From Molanna angustata (taxonomy: Eukaryota; Arthropoda; Insecta; Trichoptera; Molannidae), in assembly GCA_963576475.1 (NCBI GenBank), contig OY754972.1:31047107-31111106 (forward strand): a stretch of 64,000 nucleotides of DNA. The letters run 5' to 3'. The notes beneath the pieces were generated by a model that was given only the letters and a program-made list of their open reading frames with translations, was not told the origin of the DNA and ran no database searches. Shown here piece after piece: positions 57,093-64,000 of the stretch; position 1 is the stretch's first letter; each line of letters opens with the position of its first letter. Both the position numbers and the translations under genes were made by a program.

Positions 57093-60000
57093 TTTTTTAT
57101 TTTTATTTTTTATTTTGTTTTATTAAGAAATACAACAGCTGTTTACAAACATTTATAGGTATACAGTAAATAATTTTCTTATTTATATCGCCAATTACAG
57201 TATTTCCTAGTTATTAGTTACATTTTATATTGTTTATTCGGTAAAAATTCTCAATAAATACGAAAAAAGAATATTTCAAGTGATAATGGAGATGGAGATG
57301 ATATCTATTTCCTTATTTTTAGCAACAAATAGAGACAAATAAAAGTACATAACATACAAATATTTTATGTACATTTTTTTATCTAGGGTAAAACATTTAC
57401 GTACTGTTCATTTGTCATCTTTTTTTATAAATATCTTAAAATACGTTATTAAAAATATTTGTCAACTCGCAGATTATTTCAAATTGTGATTTCATTCGCT
57501 TATGTTTACAGTTCAATGAATTTATTGTTTATAATATATTATTTCAGTGCCATAACATTTTACTTGTTAGGTTTTATATATACTTTTCCATAATTTTTCT
57601 ATAGTATATATTTAGATTTTTCACAAGAATATAGGCATCTTAATTAGACTATATATCCATTTATTGATTTTAACAGTTCTTTTTTATAGGATGCAATGTT
57701 TGATGAAAACAGGTCTATCGTATTGGTCATACAGTTATTATTGAAACTAATACACGCTCTATTGACAAATGTGTTTAATATATAGTTTGTTCTACAGGAC
57801 TCGATATAAAATAGTGTTTTATTTCTGTTGCTTCTAGATGGACAGTGGAAACGGATTGCACTCAGGAGTGCACTACTATCGACTATATTATTTAAAATTT
57901 TGTACAAGTAGACCAGATCAATAACTATCCTTCGGTCTTCCAGTGATTTTATTTTATAATGTGTAAGTGCTTGATCATAATGCCGGAAATACCGACGGTT
58001 TCTGAAATTGTATTGTTTTATGCATTTTTTTTGTAATCTCTCTATAGCATTAATGTGGACAGTATAACTCGGGTTCCAGACCGCAGAGGCAAATTCCAAA
58101 AGACTTCGGATAAGCGAGTTGAACAGTATTACCAGCGAGTTGGGATTCCGGAAATCCTTTGTGTTTCTAAATATAAAGCCTAGGGTCTTGTAAGCACGGG
58201 AAGTAATATTGTCATAGTGTTTAATGAAATTTAATTTTTCGTCTAATATAATTCCCAAGTCCCTCATTTCGGGCTTACGTTCTAGAGTCGAGCTATTTAA
58301 TTTATAATCAAAGTTTATCCTGTTTTTGTTTCTGGTATAAGTTATAAAGTTACACTTGTCGATATTCAGGAACAGTTGATTTACCTGACAGTACTCTTTT
58401 AGTGCGTCGATGTCGTTTTGAAGATCAATACAATCAGTGATACACTCGATTTTTCGATATAGTTTAGCATCGTCTGCAAATAGTAATAAGTTCGAGGTTT
58501 TTACACAGTTTCCCATGTCGTTTATATATATTAGGAACAGGAGTGGTCCCAGATGGGACCCCTGGGGTACTCCAGAATGAATAGGTAAGTATGATGATGT
58601 GTATCCGCATACAGTTACCGCCTGAGACCTATTTTTTATGTAGGATTCAAACCATCTTAGGAGGTTACCCCTGATTCCCAGTTTAAATAGTTTCTCCAAC
58701 AAAATGTTATGATTAAGTTTATCAAATGCTTTGGAGAAATCACTATAGAAGGCGTCAACCTGTTTTCCTTCATGCATCGATTGTGTTATATAATGGGTAA
58801 ACTCAAGTAGGTTTGTCTCAACAGATCTTTTGGTTCTGAATCCGTGTTGACTATTACTGATATATGGGTTTATTTTTGGGTTAATATGATTTATTATTAT
58901 CTTTTCGAGTAATTTGCTAACTATTGGGAGTTTTGATATTGGTCGGTAATTTTTAACGTCACAACGATCTCCGTTTTTATGTATTGGAGATATCCATGCT
59001 TGTTTCCACACTGATGGGAAACAACCTTCGCGCAGAGATTTATTAAATATTATCGATAAAGGTTCCGATATCTCAGGCAAACAATTCTTCAAGAAAACCC
59101 CCGGTAATTTGTCGGATCCTGAGCCCTTGTTTATATTTAAGTTATTTATATACCTACTCACTAACGAAACGTCCACCTGTAAGTCATGTATTAATAATAG
59201 ATTATTATCATTTAAAGGTTGCGTCTCGCCGCTTTCGTAATTATTTCTGTTTGAGTTTTGAATAAGTACAGACGTAAAATATTCGTTAAAAGCATTACAA
59301 ATGGAGGCGGGTTTTGTAAAGACGTTGTCATTATACTTAATTTTGTTTGGGATATCACCCGATTTCTTTTTAGACTTTATATAAGAGAACAAACATTTGG
59401 GGTTAGATTGAATATTTTTTTCTATATTGATTAAATACTTATCATGGCATTGTTTTAATATTAGCTTTTGACGACCTCTTAATAATTTGAAAGATAAGTA
59501 ATCCATTGGGTTTTTATATTTCTTCCACTTCCTATGAAAAGTCGACTTCTCTTTTATGACCCTTATAAGTGCCGGAGAATACCAACAGGGGTAGGAATTA
59601 CCTGATTTAACTTTTTTTGTTGGTATGTATTCGCGAATCAGATCCGAAATTATTTGATAAAATTTGTCAACACATTCATTTGTAGTGAGGTCAGATAATT
59701 CTAATGCCCAGTCGTGCGATGAAAGACCAGACTTAATGTGTGGGTAGTCAGCTCTTCCATAAAGGGTAATTTCCCTATAATTGCCTTTCAATAAACGGTC
59801 TCTAGTTAAGTTAACAGGAAATGTCACCAGAAGTGGGGGGTGGAATGGGTCCGGCTTGCTAAAAGATACCTCGGATTTGTGGACTCTACAGTTTATATTT
59901 TTGGATAGGACGTAGTCAAGTAAATTACCTTGGCTATTGTGTATAAAGTTACATTGGTTCAAATCAGATAGAGAGAGAAACTCAAAAAATGATAAGCTTG

Positions 60001-60555
60001 CCAGACTGCCCACAGCGCCTCTAACTTCTGACAGGCCATTCTCGTCTATGCTCCAGTGTATTTGCGAGAGGTTATAGTCTCCAAGCAACAGAAAGTCATC
60101 ATTGGCTCGTAGGGACAAGATGTGTTCTACTTCATTTATGTGGGAAGATAAACTAGCAAGGTGACCGCCACCGGGAGCCACATATGCACAACATATATGA
60201 ATACTTCTATTATGACCTATCACCAGAGATACCCATATATCCTCGGACAGTGATCTCCAGTTTGCCTGAGGCTGGGGGTCCAAATCTGATTTTATGGCAA
60301 TCAGGACCCCTCCTCCCATTTCAGAGCCAGACATGTGTCTATCTCTCCGAAAGACAGTGTATCTGTCGTCGATAATTTCAGAGGACCAGATACCATCACA
60401 CAGCCAAGTCTCCACCAAGCAAATGACGTCGTAATCGCCTGCCAGACAATTCAATAGCACTTCGTTGGTTTTCGTGCGGACACCTCTGATATTTTGGTAA
60501 AAAATTGACAGTTCACTTATAAGATTTGGAGCGCCGGCAAAGAAAATAATTTGAC
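57093..60555 (-). mobile_element. Jockey/CR1-group LINE, nearly complete ORF2 unit
   Basis: The element runs in reverse from the start of the endonuclease frame (about 60555) to an A-rich tail (TAAAACAAAATAAAAAATAA read in reverse, about 57093-57125). A 3' UTR of ~500 bases follows the stop at 57644. No ORF1 is seen upstream, so it is either 5' truncated just ahead of the endonuclease or belongs to a one-ORF type. Confidence 0.75.
57644..60555 (-). CDS. LINE ORF2: endonuclease and reverse transcriptase
   Basis: The frame is open for about 970 codons, from a TAA near 60556 to the stop at 57644, without an ATG ahead of the endonuclease. It starts with the endonuclease block 'LSIFYQNIRG', then 'CLVETWLCDG' and 'FLLLGDYNLSQIHW'. 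The RT has 'YRPISKLPIVSKLLEKI', 'QHGFRTKRSVETNLLEF', 'FYSDFSKAFDKLNH', 'SGVPQGSHLGPLLFLIYIND' and the catalytic LLFADDAKLY, with its two aspartates at about 58469-58474. The C-terminal third has 'MRDLGIILDEKLNF' and 'RLQKKCIKQYNFRNRRYF'. No stop or shift interrupts it. The missing start codon suggests loss of the 5' end on insertion. The role is target-primed retrotransposition. Confidence 0.85.
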
Positions 60556-61380
60556 AATTTTAAAGAGTGCACATAGATAATCAATACAAATAAAATCCAA
60601 AATAACTTGATACGACCGCATGCTATTCGTAAACAAGACTCGTACAGAATACGGTGAACTAGTTCTGAATATAATGCTCCCAGTCGACAATAAATAAATA
60701 AAATAGAGTTGAAATATTTCATATACTATTTTATCACCGAGCGCAACAAGACACACGATTGACTGGGAATAGTGGGCCGATCTAAAATATATCGTTCCCA
60801 ATTCATAATATAATAATATTAAGTAAAACAGATCACATAAATAATGTCGAGTCCTTGTGTAAACGGTATCACAAATCGCAACAAAACATTTGTCAGTAGA
60901 GCGGTATGAAATTGCGTACACGGTCAGAACAAAATATGATTTCATTGGTTCAGTTACGGCGCTATGTGTCGCGGTATGACAATCAGACATGCGCACTACA
61001 GGTAAGATAAGAATCGGACGTTGCGGGGTCGACAACATTTTATAATCATTGATTAAGTGGTTTACAAAAATGTCATGTTTTTTGGAAATGCATGGAGGGG
61101 CAATACAGCATGTACAAGACAAAACACACAACAAAGAATCGTGAGCGCAGCGGCCCAGCAGGACATGATCCCGAACACATGGAGAAAAGAAAGACGGCAA
61201 ACACATAGAAGGAATTTGAGGGATTTGGTAATACATCCTAAAGGTAAGAGCACTTATCTCCACACGAATTACAGCCTCAACAGGTCTTCCAAGCTTGATA
61301 TCCATATCTTTGGAGCCGTGTCCTCCTTCCTTAAAAAAATCCTCCCATATCTTGTCCAGGCGTATTTGAAGTCGTGATCC
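60556..61380. other. Region with two consensus splice donors, no gene assigned
   Basis: On the plus strand CACTACAG|GTAAGATAAG (about 61001) and CCTAAAG|GTAAGAG (61243) are strong donor consensuses within 250 bases, and the stretch is less AT-rich than average. A frame ending at the second donor (61057-61243) reads 'AAQQDMIPNTWRKERRQ', which I do not recognise. It might be a 5' exon of a host gene pointing right. The long minus-strand frame 60517-61305 looks like a chance opening. Confidence 0.25.
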
Positions 61381-62074
61381 TTGGCATATTTCCGGGTTTC
61401 ATAAAATAAGTTTTGTTTTTAAACTTGTTTTAGAATCCTAGATGTTTTTCGAATATTATAAACTATTTATTAGCGTCACTAGAATCTATTTATGGAATGG
61501 GTAAAGATTCAATATAATCGGTATTCAATATGATTGTTTTAACACATTTGAATGGACTATTGGAATTTACTTTCATTTAAATTTTATATAAAGCGATTTA
61601 ATCAGAAATTAATATGATTGTGAATTAATTGAATAGCAATATGATATTTACATTTTCAAATGATTGAATATTAGTTTTATTGTAATCAAAAATGATTTGG
61701 AAATGAATGTAATTTAGAATTAGTTAGGTTGGAATGTTGGAAAGCAATACGATTCCATGTTGTTTTTTAATAGAGGCTCATTGCTAATATTGTTGAATAT
61801 AATATTATCGAGTCATATCTATAATATTATTTTTCGTTTACTTTAGGTTTGAGATTTCTTTTTGTATTAAAATGTATACATCTTGTATTTTTGTTGTAAC
61901 AATAAAATATACATAGCAGGAATGTGAATGTGAACACAATATAAAATCAAAACATGTAGACATATACAGTTTTATTTTGATTTTGAAAACAAATAAATTC
62001 CGTTGCGCATTTTACGAAGAAAACAGAGGGGTTCAAAATCTTGTTTTTAATATCTTTACTAGTATTAGTATCTT
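61381..62074. other. AT-rich intergenic, nothing recognised
   Basis: No supported feature. Confidence 0.4.
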
Positions 62075-62880
62075 TACTGTATTAGTATTACTGGGTAGTA
62101 CATTAGTATTACTGGGTAGTAGGTACATTGTTTTTATATTTTTACTGGGTAGTATTATGTACATTGTTTTTATATTTTTGTTGGGTAGTATTATGTAGGT
62201 ACATTGTTTTTATATTTTTGTTGGGTAGTATTATGTAGGTACATTGTTTTTATATTTTTGCTGGGTAGTAGGTATTATGTACATTGTTTTTATATTTTTG
62301 CTGGGTAGTATTATGTACCTACATTGTTTTTATATTTTTGCTGGGTAGTATTATGTACATTGTTTTTATATTTTTGTTGGGTAGTATTATGTAGGTACAT
62401 TGTTTTTATATTTTTGCTGGGTAGTAGGTATTATGTACATTGTTTTTATATTTTTGCTGGGTAGTATTATGTACATTGTTTTTATATTTTTGTTGGGTAG
62501 TATTATGTAGGTACATTGTTTTTATATTTTTGCTGGGTAGTAGGTATTATGTACATTGTTTTTATATTTTTGCTGGGTAGTATTATGTACCTACATTGTT
62601 TTTATATTTTTGCTGGGTAGTATTATGTACATTGTTTTTATATTTTTACTAGGTAGTCTTATTTACATTGTTTTTATATTTTTGCTGGGTAGTATTATGT
62701 ACATTGTTTTTATATTTTTACTAGGTAGTCTTATGTACATTGTTTTTATATTTTTGCTGGGTAGTATTATGTACATTGTTTTTATATTTTTGCTGGGTAG
62801 TATTATGTACATTGTTTTTATATATTTACTAGATAGTCTTATGTAGGTATATTGTTTTTCATTTTTACTGGATAGTATTT
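62075..62880. repeat. 36-40 bp minisatellite, ~21 copies
   Basis: The unit contains TTTTTATATTTTTGCTGGGT and AGTATTATGTACATTG. Basic units are 36 bases; others gain a GGTA or CCTA next to GTAC, making 40. Runs of pure 36-base units keep frames open on both strands (12-residue repeats such as FIFLLGSIMYIV), without sign of a gene. The edges are diverged. Confidence 0.9.
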
Positions 62881-63318
62881 TATACATTTTTTACCTTATC
62901 CATGAAACAATCTTAATAACGCTTTTATTTTTACTAAACACATTAGATAACAAATCTAAAATCACTTTTACGTGTACCTAATATTTTTTATGGTATGACC
63001 ATTCTTCTTCTTGTTGATATGCATTGATTTGTGAATAGGTATGGTTTAGATTTAATCGTCGATTTGGTGCATTTAAAGTCGAATATGAACAATTAAAGAT
63101 TCGCATAAAATGAATAGATGCGAAGTACGAATGGATCTGAGTTTGAAGTCAATGAAAATATGACTGATATTGAATTTCGATGGAATTTTATAAAGTTGGA
63201 AATGAGTTTTTATAACTTAGTGACTTTGATCCAAATTAATGACCTGGATTTGAGTTGTGATATTGGATGTGTAAAAATAAAGAATACACATATTAATTTA
63301 TTAAACGGTTGCAAACCA
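62881..63318. other. AT-rich intergenic, nothing recognised
   Basis: No supported feature. Confidence 0.4.
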
Positions 63319-63503
63319 GGGGGGCAATTCTGGTTCAATCGGCGAAATCAAAACCATCGTGATTACCCATATCATGGATATAATTATTATATGGAGTTCT
63401 ATAATATCTTTAGATGTCATAGAACTCCATACTACAATTATATCCATGATATGGGTAATCACTAGGGTTTTGATTTCACCGGTCGAACCAGACTTGCACC
63501 CCT
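63319..63503. mobile_element. Hairpin MITE with GGGGGGCAAG-type ends, copy B
   Basis: The two arms of ~85 bases are inverted copies: 'AAATCAAAACC', 'GATTACCCATATCATGG', 'ATATAATTAT' and 'ATGGAGTTCTAT' in the left arm recur in reverse in the right. Copy A at 53249-53381 lacks most of the left arm. The near-perfect fold would give a long hairpin if transcribed. Confidence 0.85.
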
Positions 63504-63574
63504 GACTTCTTATTTTTTTTATATTTGTCATTATAATGCATTATATGTTTTTTTGAATTCAGTGGGTACCAACT

Positions 63575-63634
63575 GTATCAAATGTATCAAACTATTATTT
63601 TTTATAAAATATAATAGTTTGATACATTTGATAC
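63575..63634. repeat. Perfect inverted repeat, 24 bp arms
   Basis: The left arm (63575-63598, beginning GTATCAAATGTATCAAAC) is the exact complement of 63611-63634, with a 12-base AT spacer. It may be a minimal hairpin element or a site-specific local inversion-duplication. The remaining 63635-64000 is AT-rich with nothing recognised. Confidence 0.9.
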
Positions 63635-64000
63635 ACAAAACTCAAAATAATTAGAATGATTTTTTTTTTCATTTTAATCCATTCTCAAAACCTCCTTAAA
63701 CGCATAACGCACTTTTGTTTAAATATAATTTTTACGCAATAATATTATGTAGGTCCTTTTTTGTTTTTATTACTTACAAATTAAATTGCAAAAATGTAGG
63801 TGTACCACAACTCGGAAAAAAATGTATTTATTCACATTATATATCATACCGTTCAATTATTCAAATTATACAATTATTCATATTTTAATAAATTCATATC
63901 TTCGTTAATATTTTCGCTAAAAAAATAAAAACTGTTCTATGATTCGTTTCCTACAACTCGTTGATATATTAAAAAAATCATACATTTTTTAACTTGATAG

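Noticed and set aside
60517..61305. 262-codon minus-strand ORF next to the LINE
   Set aside because: No recognisable domain. It overlaps the start of the endonuclease frame in another frame and has low-complexity I/L/Y-rich composition, so I take it as chance.
62556..62887. Repeat proteins FIFLLGSIMYIV and the opposite-strand frame
   Set aside because: A by-product of a 36-base minisatellite; both strands open equally.

Overview
The window looks like nuclear DNA of a moth or butterfly (Lepidoptera). It is strongly AT-rich and has very few host exons. The short word GTAGGTACCTAC and its parts recur everywhere, as is common in lepidopteran DNA. The transposable elements also fit: a CR1-type LINE whose first ORF joins a PHD finger to a baculovirus FP-like C-terminal domain, RTE-type LINEs with (GAA)n tails, tRNA-derived SINEs with (AAAT)n tails, short Helitrons and many hairpin MITEs. 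No species can be named from the sequence alone.

Host content is small. One two-exon coding gene (51025-52517, +) encodes a type II membrane protein resembling the DIPK1/FAM69 divergent protein kinases, apparently with lost catalytic acids. One isolated 94-base exon with consensus splice sites lies on the minus strand (13200-13293). It implies a second host gene with very long introns whose other exons I could not find.

Region by region: 1-8000 holds a TIR element (1690-2275), a duplicated 220-base block, a Helitron fragment, a TAATCAG-rich tandem repeat and a dead LINE (5880-7017). 8000-12100 holds LINE tails, a perfectly folding MITE, a 1.57 kb Mutator-like foldback element with a tRNA-like sequence in its loop, and a 95-base tandem repeat. 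12700-17200 holds a SINE, the minus-strand exon and two RTE LINE ends. 18170-21170 is a 3 kb array of an 84-base repeat, open on both strands. 23068-34461 is a nested stack of elements: a Helitron interrupted by a PIF/Harbinger-like MITE, a SINE and a Gypsy LTR retrotransposon, whose 5' LTR is itself split by a full-length CR1 LINE. 35420-48100 holds an RTE LINE, two near-complete Helitrons, a GC-rich TIR element, another SINE and small repeats. 48900-52520 is the DIPK1-like gene and its probable promoter. 53200-64000 holds hairpin MITEs, a long (TA)n tract, a dead RTE LINE, a nearly intact Jockey/CR1-group LINE (57093-60555) and a 36-base minisatellite.

The nested stack gives a relative time order: Helitron first, then the MITE, SINE and Gypsy element, and the CR1 LINE after the Gypsy element. 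The Gypsy LTRs differ at one base in about 243 and both LINE ORFs are open, so the last two steps are recent. The Gypsy ORF is open from gag to integrase but lacks reverse transcriptase and most of RNase H, so it would need those activities from elsewhere. I found no CRISPR array, bacterial operon or clearly new multi-gene system.
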